64,000 bases of DNA from Bacillota bacterium (GCA_023412915.1 JAEZRE010000006.1:1-64000); one strand, 5' to 3'; positions 22,287 to 30,711 are shown, numbered from the stretch's first letter. Numbers and translations: made by a program. The notes: a model not told the origin generated them from the letters alone.

Positions 22287-22958
22287 ATGAAAAGGAAAAC
22301 AGTTATTTTTGACAATGACGGCGTTCTTTTCAGGACGGAAACCGTCGATATAACGGCAATCAACAAAGCCCTGGTACTGCACGGCTTTGCGGAAAAAAGC
22401 CCGGAGTTCATTTTGGACTGCATCGGTGTCACGATGAGAGAAATGTGCGACAGGTTCGGCGTAACCGATCCCGATACAAAGGAAAGCTTCCTCGAGGACG
22501 CAGCACGTTTCGAACAGTGCGAAATAGCACAAAACGGCCTTATGTACGAGGGGGCTCCGGAACTTATCAAGAGGCTTAAGAAAAAGGGATATACGGTCTG
22601 CCTTTGCTCAAATGGGTCGTATGGTTATGTAAACGGTATCATGGGCAAATTCGGCCTGTTGAAGGTGTTCGACGAGATCTGGGCGCATAAGGACGGCTAT
22701 AGCAAATCGCAGGCCGTAGCGTGCCTGGCGAAAAAGTACTCGGACGGATGCTTTGTAATGGTCGGAGACAGGAGTATCGACATCGAAGCAGGCCGGGACA
22801 GCGGCGCGATCACGGTAGGTACACTATATGGCTTTGGCGGAAAAGAGCCGTACGCGGCTGACTACACGGCCAGCAGCATTGCCGAGCTAGAACGGGTTAT
22901 CTACAGTATTTTTGAAAAGGAATTTGATGTGAAGGAGAGTCAATTATGTGTGGAATAG
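22287..22958 (+). CDS. HAD-superfamily phosphatase co-transcribed with glmS
   Basis: 223-residue phosphatase of the HAD subclass IA (Gph/beta-phosphoglucomutase-like). Motif I 'VIFDNDGVLF' carries both aspartates (residues 8 and 10), motif II Ser/Asn lies in 'CLCSNGSYGYV', the conserved Lys in 'KDGYSKSQ', and motif IV is 'VMVGDRSIDIEAGR'. The all-helical cap follows motif I. GAAAGG precedes the ATG. The end overlaps glmS by 13 bases, so both are translated from one message behind the glmS ribozyme. An amino-sugar phosphate (for example glucosamine-6-P or GlcNAc-6-P) is an attractive substrate, but only from context. Confidence 0.88.
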   Translation: MKRKTVIFDNDGVLFRTETVDITAINKALVLHGFAEKSPEFILDCIGVTMREMCDRFGVTDPDTKESFLEDAARFEQCEIAQNGLMYEGAPELIKRLKKKGYTVCLCSNGSYGYVNGIMGKFGLLKVFDEIWAHKDGYSKSQAVACLAKKYSDGCFVMVGDRSIDIEAGRDSGAITVGTLYGFGGKEPYAADYTASSIAELERVIYSIFEKEFDVKESQLCVE

Positions 22959-24775
22959 TAGGTTATATAGGTGAAAAAAAGGCGGCCCCGATACTGATCA
23001 ACGGTTTAAGGAAGCTTGAATACAGAGGCTATGACTCGGCCGGCGTTGCACTGTACGACGAAGGAAAGCTGTCTGTCATCAAGTGCAAGGGCAGGCTGTC
23101 GGCGCTCGAGGAGAAGCTCGGCGATACCAATATCGGGGGATGCATCGGCATCGGTCATACAAGATGGGCGACGCACGGCGAGCCAAACGACGTCAATTCG
23201 CACCCGCATCTGAGCAATTCCGGCAAGATCGCGCTGGTGCACAACGGTATCATCGAAAACTATATGAAGCTCAAGGAATTCCTGATTTCCCAGGGCTGCA
23301 CGTTCGTTTCGGAAACGGATACCGAGGTTGTGGCGCATCTGATCGAATACTATTACAACCTGAGCGGCGACATTGTAAAGGCTGTCATGGAGTCGATCGA
23401 CCAGCTCGAGGGTTCCTACGCGTTTGGCGTTATATGCAGCGAATGCAGCGACAAGTTCATCGCGGCAAGGAAGGACAGCCCGCTGATCGTAGGCCTCGGA
23501 AAGGGAGAGAACTATATCGCCTCCGACATTCCTGCGATACTTGAACACACGCGTGATATCTATATCCTCGAGGATAAGGATGTTGCGGTGCTGAGCAGGG
23601 ACGGAGTGGTCGTGTATGATAATTACGGAGCGGTGTCCGATAAGAAGATCTACCATGTCGACTGGGACGTTACCGCCGCCGAGAAATCGGGCTATGAGCA
23701 TTTCATGATGAAGGAGATGCACGAGGAGCCCAAGGTCATAAAGGATACGTTCAGCCCCAGGATAAAGGACGGCAGGATAAAGCTCGACAACATAGACATT
23801 ACGCCCGAATACTTAAGAGGCATTGAAAAGATAAATATTGTGGCCTGCGGAACGGCGTACCATGCCGGAATGGTGGCAAAATACCTCATAGAGAAGCTCG
23901 CGCGCATCCCGGTCGAGACGGATGTCGCATCCGAATTCCGTTACAGGGACCCGATCATCAGCGAAAAGAACCTCGTTATAATCATCAGCCAGTCGGGAGA
24001 GACGCTCGACACGCTGTTTGCGCTGAGAGAAGCAAAGAAGAAGGGCGCCAAGGTGCTGTCCATCGTCAACGTGGTTGGCAGCTCGATCGCCAGAGAGTCG
24101 GACAATGTGCTGTACACCTGGGCCGGACCGGAAATAGCCGTGGCGTCCACGAAAGCCTACAACACCCAGCTGACGGCGCTCACACTGATCGCGCTCGACT
24201 TTGCGTATAAGAAGAACCTGCTGGACGACAAGCAGCTTGCCGAAATGCTTGAGGGCTTGAAGAATATCCCGGCAGCCTTGGAAAAGATACTGAGCGACAA
24301 GGATGACATACAGAAATTCGCTTCCGAGCATTACAACGCCAAGAGCATCTTCTTCATCGGCAGGAGCCTCGATTATGCGCTTTCAATGGAAGGCTCGCTG
24401 AAGCTCAAGGAAATCTCCTATATTCACTCGGAAGCCTACGCGGGCGGCGAGCTGAAGCACGGCACGATCGCGCTGATCGAAAAGGGCACGCTCGTGGTTT
24501 GCCCGATGACGCAGGACAGCCTGCTCGACAAGATGGTCAGCAACATCCGCGAAGTCAAGGCCAGAGGCGCGATAGTCCTGGCGATCACCCAGGAGAAGAA
24601 CACCGAGGTCGAGAAGGTCGCGGACATGGTCATCACGATCCCCAACATCGACCCGCTGCTAGCCCCGATCGCCGCAGTCACCCCGATGCAGCTCTTCGCT
24701 TACTACATGGCCGTCCTCAAGGGCTGCGACGTCGACAAGCCGAGGAATCTGGCGAAGAGCGTGACCGTGGAGTAG
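22946..24775 (+). CDS. glmS: Glutamine-fructose-6-phosphate aminotransferase GlmS
   Basis: 609-residue isomerising glucosamine-6-phosphate synthase, the committed step to UDP-GlcNAc. The N-terminal nucleophile domain begins 'MCGIVGYIG' with catalytic Cys2 and 'RKLEYRGYDSAG', 'GHTRWATHGEP'. Two SIS sugar-binding domains follow ('ACGTAYHAGMV', 'ISQSGETLDTL', 'IGRSLDYALSMEGSLKLKE'), ending in the conserved 'DKPRNLAKSVTVE'. GGAGAG precedes the ATG inside the upstream HAD gene. It is feedback-regulated, by inference, through the ribozyme at 21594. The 3' end is very GC-rich compared with surrounding DNA. Confidence 0.98.
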   Translation: MCGIVGYIGEKKAAPILINGLRKLEYRGYDSAGVALYDEGKLSVIKCKGRLSALEEKLGDTNIGGCIGIGHTRWATHGEPNDVNSHPHLSNSGKIALVHNGIIENYMKLKEFLISQGCTFVSETDTEVVAHLIEYYYNLSGDIVKAVMESIDQLEGSYAFGVICSECSDKFIAARKDSPLIVGLGKGENYIASDIPAILEHTRDIYILEDKDVAVLSRDGVVVYDNYGAVSDKKIYHVDWDVTAAEKSGYEHFMMKEMHEEPKVIKDTFSPRIKDGRIKLDNIDITPEYLRGIEKINIVACGTAYHAGMVAKYLIEKLARIPVETDVASEFRYRDPIISEKNLVIIISQSGETLDTLFALREAKKKGAKVLSIVNVVGSSIARESDNVLYTWAGPEIAVASTKAYNTQLTALTLIALDFAYKKNLLDDKQLAEMLEGLKNIPAALEKILSDKDDIQKFASEHYNAKSIFFIGRSLDYALSMEGSLKLKEISYIHSEAYAGGELKHGTIALIEKGTLVVCPMTQDSLLDKMVSNIREVKARGAIVLAITQEKNTEVEKVADMVITIPNIDPLLAPIAAVTPMQLFAYYMAVLKGCDVDKPRNLAKSVTVE

Positions 24776-24843
24776 GGGGGTGCGAGGTAATTAGTTGTTG
24801 TTGTAACAGCTAAAAAACATCTTCAAGAGATAAAGAGTTCTTC

Positions 24844-24892
24844 AAGGGCAGGGTATAATCGGACGTTAATACTGGTTTTTACCCTGCCCTTT
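24844..24892 (+). terminator. Terminator of the glmS operon
   Basis: AAGGGCAGGGTA (24844-24855) pairs perfectly with TACCCTGCCCTT (24881-24892 region) over a 25-base loop; the T-run is short (TTT, then AAAT). The left arm and following bases recur at 26259-26283 in a second hairpin. Confidence 0.8.
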
Positions 24893-24939
24893 AAATAAGT
24901 TTTTTGACCCTTAAGGGAGGCGTCAGGGAGCTTGATTTG

Positions 24940-25497
24940 TTATGTCGTCAGTATTCGCGGCAAGTTCGCCAAATCTGCTAAAGACAGTTTACTAACGATT
25001 TCGTAGCCATTTCCTTGTCCAAGCGGCTTGATAATTACTGTTCCCATATCTGATATTTGACCTAAACCAATTCCTTCAGGAAAACTATGATCAATAATAA
25101 CTCTATTTTCGCCGGGAGGTGGTTTGATTTCTAATTTTTGTTTAAGAATGTCCAGTATTCTCGATTGCTCTGCGCTAGAAAGATTTCCGCTTAACTTATA
25201 GACCTCAAACCAAAACGGGTCTATTTGAATGCCTGTATTACCGAAAGCTAACTGTGCTGTTTCAATAGCCCTGCAAAAAGGACTGGATTGAATGGGATAA
25301 CTAATGGGGATTTGCAAATAACGGAGTACCTGCCCATAATAAATTGCTTGCCTTCTTCCCGTTTCAGAAAGATCTCTTTGAGTAAAGCAGTACAGGAAAT
25401 TTAGATTGGGTTGATCTTCGCCAACTGTTGCTTCCCCGTGCTTGGCATATAGGATATATCCTCCACCTTTTAATAAATCAAATAATGATCCATTCAA
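24940..25497 (-). CDS. Histidine phosphatase family protein with altered RHG motif
   Basis: 185-residue member of the phosphoglycerate-mutase-like histidine phosphatase clade (SixA-like size). The catalytic signature is 'YAKHGEATVG': the nucleophilic His is kept, but the Arg that normally precedes it is Lys. 'SPFCRAIETAQLAFG' gives the second phosphate-binding Arg and 'IIDHSFPEGIGL' the second His. Because Arg-to-Lys at the first position is not usual, activity may be reduced. The gene lies antisense to the general direction in an A/T-rich island between two copies of the glmS terminator. The ribosome binding site is weak (AAGGG at about 11 bases). Confidence 0.75.
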   Translation of the reverse strand: MNGSLFDLLKGGGYILYAKHGEATVGEDQPNLNFLYCFTQRDLSETGRRQAIYYGQVLRYLQIPISYPIQSSPFCRAIETAQLAFGNTGIQIDPFWFEVYKLSGNLSSAEQSRILDILKQKLEIKPPPGENRVIIDHSFPEGIGLGQISDMGTVIIKPLGQGNGYEIVSKLSLADLANLPRILTT

Positions 25498-25580
25498 GCA
25501 AAATCCCTTATTTCTTCATGCAAATTCTAAATTACTAGTAATGTATGATAATTGGCCGGAAGGTGTGAGATGTATATAGA

Positions 25581-26133
25581 GTGCAGCATGACATTTACAA
25601 ACGAAGAGGGCGAGCAAATGTATTGTTTGAAGGCGGAGCGGGAGAAACAGTAAGGAAGAAACTGCTTGAAACGACATATCTACATACCGTTCTGAGGCTG
25701 CCGACGGGAATTTTTTTATAAGCAAGGCGTAAAAGCAAATGTAATATTCTTTGACAATATGCCTGCAAGTAAAGATCCATGGACAAATGAGATATGGATT
25801 TATGATTTCAGGACAAACATACATTTTACACTTAAGAAGAATCCTTTGAAGGTCGAGAATCTAGATGACTTTATCAGTTGCTATAACCCTGACAATAAGT
25901 ATAAGAGGACAGAAACATGGAATGAAAAAACAAACCCAGAGGGAAGGTGGAGGAAGTTTTCTTACGAAGATATTATAAGCCGGGACAAGACAAGCCTTGA
26001 TATCACATGGATTAAGAATAAAAGCCTAGCAGATCTGGACAATTTGCCTGACCCAGATGAAATTGCAAATGACATAATGGAAAACTTAGAATCCGCATTG
26101 GAGAGCTTCAGGGAGATTATAAATAAGCTTTAA
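25581..26133 (+). pseudogene. hsdM: Decayed type I restriction-modification methyltransferase (hsdM), 3' part
   Basis: The reading frames jointly encode the C-terminal third of an HsdM N6-adenine methyltransferase. From 25581 one frame gives 'VQHDIYK', 'GRA', then 'NVLFEGGAGETVRKKLLET' and 'TVLRLPTGIF', the conserved stretch of HsdM but with apparent in-frame losses after GRA (the expected AVVxPD is missing). At 25711-25717 a run of seven T shifts the frame; removing one T gives 'IFYKQGVKANVIFFDN', continuous with the 124-codon open frame 25759-26133 ('PASKDPWTNEIWIYDFRTN' ... 'DLDNLPDPDEIAND'). The catalytic N-terminal part and any hsdS/hsdR are missing. It is a relic of a lost type I system. 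Confidence 0.85.
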
Positions 26134-26264
26134 TAGTATTTCGAGAAGGCCTGAGAATGAAACAACCAGAAATCAACTGGTTATATTTATTCAAGAAGTA
26201 GTATGAAAACTACTCATAATTGTTTCTAACAAAGGCTTAAAGCCGAGAGGTTTAACCCTTCTTC

Positions 26265-26314
26265 AAGGGCAGGGGAGAATCGGGCGGAAAATCCGACCAT
26301 CCCTCTGCCCTTTT
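26265..26314 (+). terminator. Second copy of the glmS-type terminator
   Basis: AAGGGCAGGGGA and TCCCTCTGCCCTT pair with one bulge, inner CGG/CCG stem, followed by TTTT. The 16 bases TTCTTCAAGGGCAGGG (26259-26274) are identical to 24838-24853 before the glmS terminator, and the next dozen bases are similar. The stretch 26315-26395 up to the convergent mutase gene holds a further weak hairpin (GAGTCGG 26324-26330 with CCGACTC 26348-26354) and no gene. Confidence 0.75.
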
Positions 26315-26395
26315 AAGATTGCCGAGTCGGTTAGCTTTTTCCTAGCCCCGACTCCGCCCTCCAACTGTTTATGAAAACCCACCCCATACATCGGC

Positions 26396-27736
26396 TTACT
26401 TATACTCTCCAAGTATGCCTTCAATTTCAGCCAGCCTTTTCTCAAGCAAAGCTTCGCTGTTTGCTTCCACCACCAGCCTTAGATAGGGCTCGGTATTGGA
26501 CATTCTTACGTTAAACCACCAGTCTTTGAATTCCACCCTGTAGCCGTCAAAGTCATAGAAGGCTGTTGGCTTTTCCTTTTGCGTGAATTCGTTTTTTAAC
26601 TTTTCCATGGCTTCGGCCTTTTGCTCCATGCGGAAGTTAATTTCGCCTGAATTAGGGTATTTCCTTATGGAATCGACCAATTCGGAAAAACGCCTGCCTT
26701 CACTTTTAATCCTGCCTATAACGCTCAATGCCAGCAGGCTGGCCAAAATTCCGGAGTCACAGTTGAAGAAGTCCCGGAAGTAATAGTGGCCTGCAAGCTC
26801 GCCCCCAAAGATACCCTTTATTTCTCGGAGCTTTACTTTGGCAAAAGCATGCCCCACCTTCCACATGTGGGGCGTGCCGCCCAATTTCGTTATATATTCT
26901 GAAACAGCCTTTGAGGTTCTGATATCATAAAGCACGTTGCCCTTTTCCTTCTCGAGGAAGTACATACCAAGCACAGCAATCATGATATCCGGTGGAATAA
27001 ATCTACCTTTCTCATCGACAAAAACCACTCTATCCCCATCGCCGTCGTATATGACGCCCGCATCGCATTTGTTATTACAGACTTCTCTTTGGAGAGCCGC
27101 CACATTTTTTTCATCCAGCGGATTGGGTTCATGGTTTGGAAATGTACCGTCCGGTGTATCAAAGATGTAACGGGGCGAGGTTCCCAATATATCCTTTATA
27201 ATCAAAGCAGTCATGCCGTTCGAGCAGTCAACCGCTATTGAAAGGTTCGAGAGCTCCGGCACATATTTTCTTTGAAAAGCTATATATTCCTCTCTAATAT
27301 CAAAATCTACTACCTTACCCTTTTTCCCTTCAATTTCTATTTTGCTATTCCCCACCAGGTTCTCAAGCTCGGTAAGGCCCGAATCGATTCCGACAGGCAG
27401 AGCGCCTGTTCTGGAAATCTTGAAGCCGTTATATTCCCTGGGGTTGTGAGATGCCGTTATCTGCACGGACGCGTCAAACCCGTGACTGGCTGTTGCAAAA
27501 TAAACCATGGGAGTTGTGGACATCCCTATATCATAGACATCAGCGCCGCTTTCTGTAATACCCTTTGAAAGGTATTCAAACACCTCATCCGAAGATACCC
27601 TGCAATCGCGGCCAACAAGCACTTTGTCCGCTTTCAGGAGTTTGGGGATAAAATATCCTATCCTGTATACATCGTCCTTGTTAAACTCTTTATTGTAAAT
27701 GCCCCTGATATCATACGCCTTAAAAATGCCGCTCAA
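26396..27736 (-). CDS. Phosphomannomutase/phosphoglucomutase
   Basis: 446-residue alpha-D-phosphohexomutase of the ManB/AlgC type interconverting hexose 1- and 6-phosphates. Key elements: 'MSGIFKAYDIRGIYNKEF' N-terminus, phosphoserine loop 'ITASHNPREYNGFK', metal-binding 'YDGDGDRVVFVDE', the sugar-recognition 'GGELAGHYYFRD' (GEMSGH position, here GELAGH), and phosphate-binding 'RMSNTEPYLRLV'. The length is typical. It lies 63 bases downstream of the bcp gene on the same strand and may be co-transcribed. Its convergence with the glmS operon places two hexose-phosphate mutase genes within 10 kb. Mannose versus glucose preference cannot be told. Confidence 0.92.
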   Translation of the reverse strand: MSGIFKAYDIRGIYNKEFNKDDVYRIGYFIPKLLKADKVLVGRDCRVSSDEVFEYLSKGITESGADVYDIGMSTTPMVYFATASHGFDASVQITASHNPREYNGFKISRTGALPVGIDSGLTELENLVGNSKIEIEGKKGKVVDFDIREEYIAFQRKYVPELSNLSIAVDCSNGMTALIIKDILGTSPRYIFDTPDGTFPNHEPNPLDEKNVAALQREVCNNKCDAGVIYDGDGDRVVFVDEKGRFIPPDIMIAVLGMYFLEKEKGNVLYDIRTSKAVSEYITKLGGTPHMWKVGHAFAKVKLREIKGIFGGELAGHYYFRDFFNCDSGILASLLALSVIGRIKSEGRRFSELVDSIRKYPNSGEINFRMEQKAEAMEKLKNEFTQKEKPTAFYDFDGYRVEFKDWWFNVRMSNTEPYLRLVVEANSEALLEKRLAEIEGILGEYK

Positions 27737-27799
27737 ATTTCTTCCTCCCTGCTAATGCTGCAATTATAATACTTTACTGCTAATAATGTATTTTCCCTT

Positions 27800-28261
27800 T
27801 CAAATCCCTCTTAATGCATCTAGAACCTCTTCCGCGTGCCCTTCAGGGGAGACCTTGTGGAAAACCCTGGCTATGCTCATATCTTCGTTGATTATGAAAG
27901 TCGACCTGATTATCCCCATATATGTTTTGCCATAGGATTTCTTCTCACCCCAGACACCGTATTTTTCAGAGACTTCGTGGTCCGGATCACTCAGCAGAAA
28001 GAAGGGAAGGCCATATTTTCTGCTGAATTTCTCATGCGAGTCTTCCTTGTCGGGACTCACACCAATTACGACGGCGCCTTCCCCAAGTATATAATCATAT
28101 ACGTCACGGAAGCCGCACGCTTCTGTTGTACAACCTGGAGTATCGTCCTTGGGATAGAAATACAGGACGATTTTTTTTCCTTTGAAATCATATAAACTTA
28201 CATCTTTATTACCCACTGTTTTTAATGTGAAATTTTCAGCTATATCTCCTGGCTTTATCAT
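27800..28261 (-). CDS. bcp: Thioredoxin-dependent thiol peroxidase (Bcp/PrxQ peroxiredoxin)
   Basis: 153-residue peroxiredoxin of the Bcp/PrxQ subfamily, reducing hydrogen and organic peroxides with thioredoxin electrons. 'YFYPKDDTPGCTTEACGFRD' contains the peroxidatic Cys and, five residues later, the resolving Cys of 2-Cys PrxQ proteins; 'SPDKEDSHEKF' and 'VWGEKKSYGKTYMGIIRSTF' are further family blocks. AGGAGG precedes the ATG at 28261. Fits an anaerobe protecting itself from oxygen, together with the CoA-disulfide reductase encoded divergently. Confidence 0.96.
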   Translation of the reverse strand: MIKPGDIAENFTLKTVGNKDVSLYDFKGKKIVLYFYPKDDTPGCTTEACGFRDVYDYILGEGAVVIGVSPDKEDSHEKFSRKYGLPFFLLSDPDHEVSEKYGVWGEKKSYGKTYMGIIRSTFIINEDMSIARVFHKVSPEGHAEEVLDALRGI

Positions 28262-28508
28262 AAAATGCCTCCTAATTTTTAATTACCTTCAATACCTTGG
28301 ATTTAATATTTTAATACCCGTATAAACGTATTTAAATCAAAGCAAAAGTCAGAAATACAAAAACTATAGGCGAAGTGAGGCAAAGGTCAGCATACGGGCC
28401 GGCTGATAATGCAGCCGGCGCCGAGGTTAAAGGGGATGGGAAGGTTTTGTAGAAACATAGACATAAACGAGGTGCTGTTTTTAGTAATTTAACATGGGTA
28501 TAAATCTG

Positions 28509-28542
28509 TATAATAACATATCTCTTACAGATGAGAGATATG
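28509..28542 (+). promoter_or_regulatory. -10 element and palindrome before the nitroreductase fragment/CoADR unit
   Basis: A TATAAT at 28509-28514 (no good -35) is followed by CATATCTCT (28517-28525) and its exact complement AGAGATATG (28534-28542), 8-base loop. With no T-run it is more likely an operator at the transcription start than a terminator. The rest of 28262-28619 shows no gene. Confidence 0.45.
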
Positions 28543-28619
28543 AATCAAACTTGCAACAGCACTAGATAAATATCCTTATAGCTGGTTAAATTATATTATT
28601 GGAAAGGGTTGGGGCGGAC

Positions 28620-28829
28620 ATGAATTTAAGGGAAAAATACGAAGGCGTACGTTCGGTGAATTTTTTCGATACGCGACGAAAAATCGGAGGCAGCATTCTG
28701 AAGAATATTATCAATCTGGCTTTACTTGTACCGTCGGCTTTTAATCTTCAGCCGTGCAAAATAATTGCATTTGAGTCGGCCGATCCGAGAAGAGGGCGTA
28801 AGGGATATTCGGACATAAGGAAAGTGTAG
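28620..28829 (+). pseudogene. Truncated nitroreductase-family gene (N-terminal fragment)
   Basis: The 69-codon frame encodes only the start of a nitroreductase: 'VRSVNFFDTRRKIGGSILKNI' followed by 'INLALLVPSAFNLQPCKIIAF', where 'APSAxNxQPW' is the FMN-binding signature (here VPSAFNLQPC). Full-length members have about 170-220 residues; here the frame ends after 'GYSDIRKV'. The remaining 70 bases up to the next gene show no continuing similarity, so the gene is truncated rather than frameshifted. GGGGCGG precedes the ATG at 28620, so a short peptide could still be made. Confidence 0.7.
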
Positions 28830-28902
28830 TCGAAGGGCTGAAAAGTGTGGTAATGTGGCTGCTCTGCTCAGAAGCGGAGGCGGTGCAACTTAAGGAGCTA
28901 TT

Positions 28903-30549
28903 ATGAAAATATTGGTTATAGGCGCTGTAGCCGCCGGTACGTCCGCAGCTGCAAAGGCAAGGAGAAATGACGAGCGAGCTGAGATCAAAATCTTCGATAT
29001 GGATAGTGAAATATCCTACTCAGGCTGCGGTCTGCCGTATTATATCGGCACTGAAGTCGAGAACCGGGAGCTTTTAGTTCCACGTGACGCAAGGTTCTTC
29101 AAAAAGAAATACAATGTCGATGTCTATACTAAACACCGGGTGCTGAAGATAAATCCGGCGGAGAGGTTCCTTTCAATAAAGAACCTGGAAACGGAAGAAA
29201 TTATTAAGGAAGCATATGATAAGCTGGTTATCGCAACAGGTGCGAAACCTGTTCAACCAAACATAGAAGGTATTAACAAACCAAATGTCTTTTTTCTGCG
29301 CAATGTAGGAAGTGCCGAACGTATTCGTAATTTCATCATAGGTAAAAAACCTAAAAATGCCGTGATCGTAGGCTCGGGCTTTATTGGCCTCGAATTGGTC
29401 GAAAATTTCATGGCGCGAGGTATCGATGTTACCGTTGTTGAGATGGCCGACCATGTCATGGCGTCGCTGGATAAGGATATTGCCGTTTATTTGGAGGATT
29501 ATTTAAGGGAGCAGGGAGTAAATCTGATTCTGAACGATTCCGTAACTGGCTTTGAAGGTGATGAAGCGGCTGATAAAGTAGTTTTAAAAAGCGGAAAGAC
29601 AATCGATACAGATTTCGTCATCATGTCAGTTGGTGTAAAACCCAACGTGGAAGTAGCTGAAAACGCAGGCATCGAACTGGGCGTAACTGGAGCTATAAAG
29701 GTAGATACGAAAATGCAGACGAACATAGAGGGCATCTATGCATGCGGAGACTGCGCCGAGAGCTATTCGCTGATTACAGGCAAGCCTATTTACAGACCCT
29801 TGGGCTCGACGGCCAACAAAATGGGAAGGATCGCCGGAGATCAGATAGCAGGTGGGACTCTGGAATTTAGAGGTATCCTTGGTACAGGCATTTTCAAAGT
29901 GTTTGATATGACTGTTGCAAAGACGGGGCTCTCTGAAAAGGAGGCCATAAAGGAAGGCTACGATGTCGAAGCTTGCCATACCATCAAACCCGATAAACCG
30001 GAATACTATCATGGCAAGGAAATGGTCATTAAGGCGGTTGCGGATAGAAAGACCGGCAGGGTGCTCGGCGCACAGATAGTCGGTAAATCCGGAGTCGACA
30101 AGCGGATCGATGTATTTGTCACAGCTATCAGTTTCGGCGCAAGGGCCGAAGACCTTTTTCATTTGGATCTGGCTTACGCTCCGCCGTTTTCCACGTCAAA
30201 AGACCCGGTAATGTATACGGGAATGGTCCTTGATAATGCCATAAACAGAAACCGAAAGCTTATTACAGCCGCAGCTTTGAAAGAACGCCTCGAAAATGGC
30301 GAAGACATAACAGTCGTAGACGCCAGGGCAGCTATACAGTATGAACAGGCTCATGTCAACGGCGCCATAAGCATGCCGCAAGACAGGATGCGTGAGGAAT
30401 TGGATACGCTCGATAAGGATAAAACTGTGGTTACCTATTGCAATAAAGGTGTTACCGGAAACGCTGCACAAAATATATTGATTAATAACGGGTTCAAAAA
30501 AGTATATAATTTGTCGGGAGGGCATTCCAATTATAAAAAGACTACTTAA
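28903..30549 (+). CDS. CoA-disulfide reductase with C-terminal rhodanese domain
   Basis: 548-residue flavoprotein of the single-cysteine pyridine nucleotide-disulfide reductase family. FAD site 'VIGAVAAGTSAAAKAR', the redox Cys in 'SGCGLPYYIG' (about residue 43), NAD(P) site 'AVIVGSGFIGLELVE', second FAD motif 'GIYACGDCAE', dimerisation domain to about 445, then a rhodanese domain (about 450-548) with active Cys in 'VVTYCNKGVTGN'. This fusion (CoADR-RHD) reduces CoA disulfide, polysulfide or CoA-persulfide using NAD(P)H, for redox balance or oxygen tolerance. AAGGAG precedes the ATG. A strong terminator follows at 30675. Confidence 0.92.
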   Translation: MKILVIGAVAAGTSAAAKARRNDERAEIKIFDMDSEISYSGCGLPYYIGTEVENRELLVPRDARFFKKKYNVDVYTKHRVLKINPAERFLSIKNLETEEIIKEAYDKLVIATGAKPVQPNIEGINKPNVFFLRNVGSAERIRNFIIGKKPKNAVIVGSGFIGLELVENFMARGIDVTVVEMADHVMASLDKDIAVYLEDYLREQGVNLILNDSVTGFEGDEAADKVVLKSGKTIDTDFVIMSVGVKPNVEVAENAGIELGVTGAIKVDTKMQTNIEGIYACGDCAESYSLITGKPIYRPLGSTANKMGRIAGDQIAGGTLEFRGILGTGIFKVFDMTVAKTGLSEKEAIKEGYDVEACHTIKPDKPEYYHGKEMVIKAVADRKTGRVLGAQIVGKSGVDKRIDVFVTAISFGARAEDLFHLDLAYAPPFSTSKDPVMYTGMVLDNAINRNRKLITAAALKERLENGEDITVVDARAAIQYEQAHVNGAISMPQDRMREELDTLDKDKTVVTYCNKGVTGNAAQNILINNGFKKVYNLSGGHSNYKKTT

Positions 30550-30674
30550 TGATATTTGGTAAACTGTTGTATTTTTCTATTTGAGCTTTATCTCAAGCAA
30601 AGGCTTTTCTGTTGTGCTTTTTCTCAAACTTTTTGAGAGCTTACAATAAATAGCATAATTGTTTAATGAATATG

Positions 30675-30711
30675 AAATGCATCTGAAAGTATGACTCAGA
30701 TGCATTTTTTT
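30675..30711 (+). terminator. Rho-independent terminator of the CoADR gene
   Basis: AAATGCATCTGA (30675-30686) pairs with TCAGATGCATTT (30696-30707), a perfect 12-bp stem with 9-base loop, running into a T-tract. Confidence 0.93.

Noticed and set aside
28517..28542. Hairpin taken first as a terminator
   Set aside because: No T-run on either side and it follows a TATAAT by two bases; an operator or transcription-start dyad fits better.
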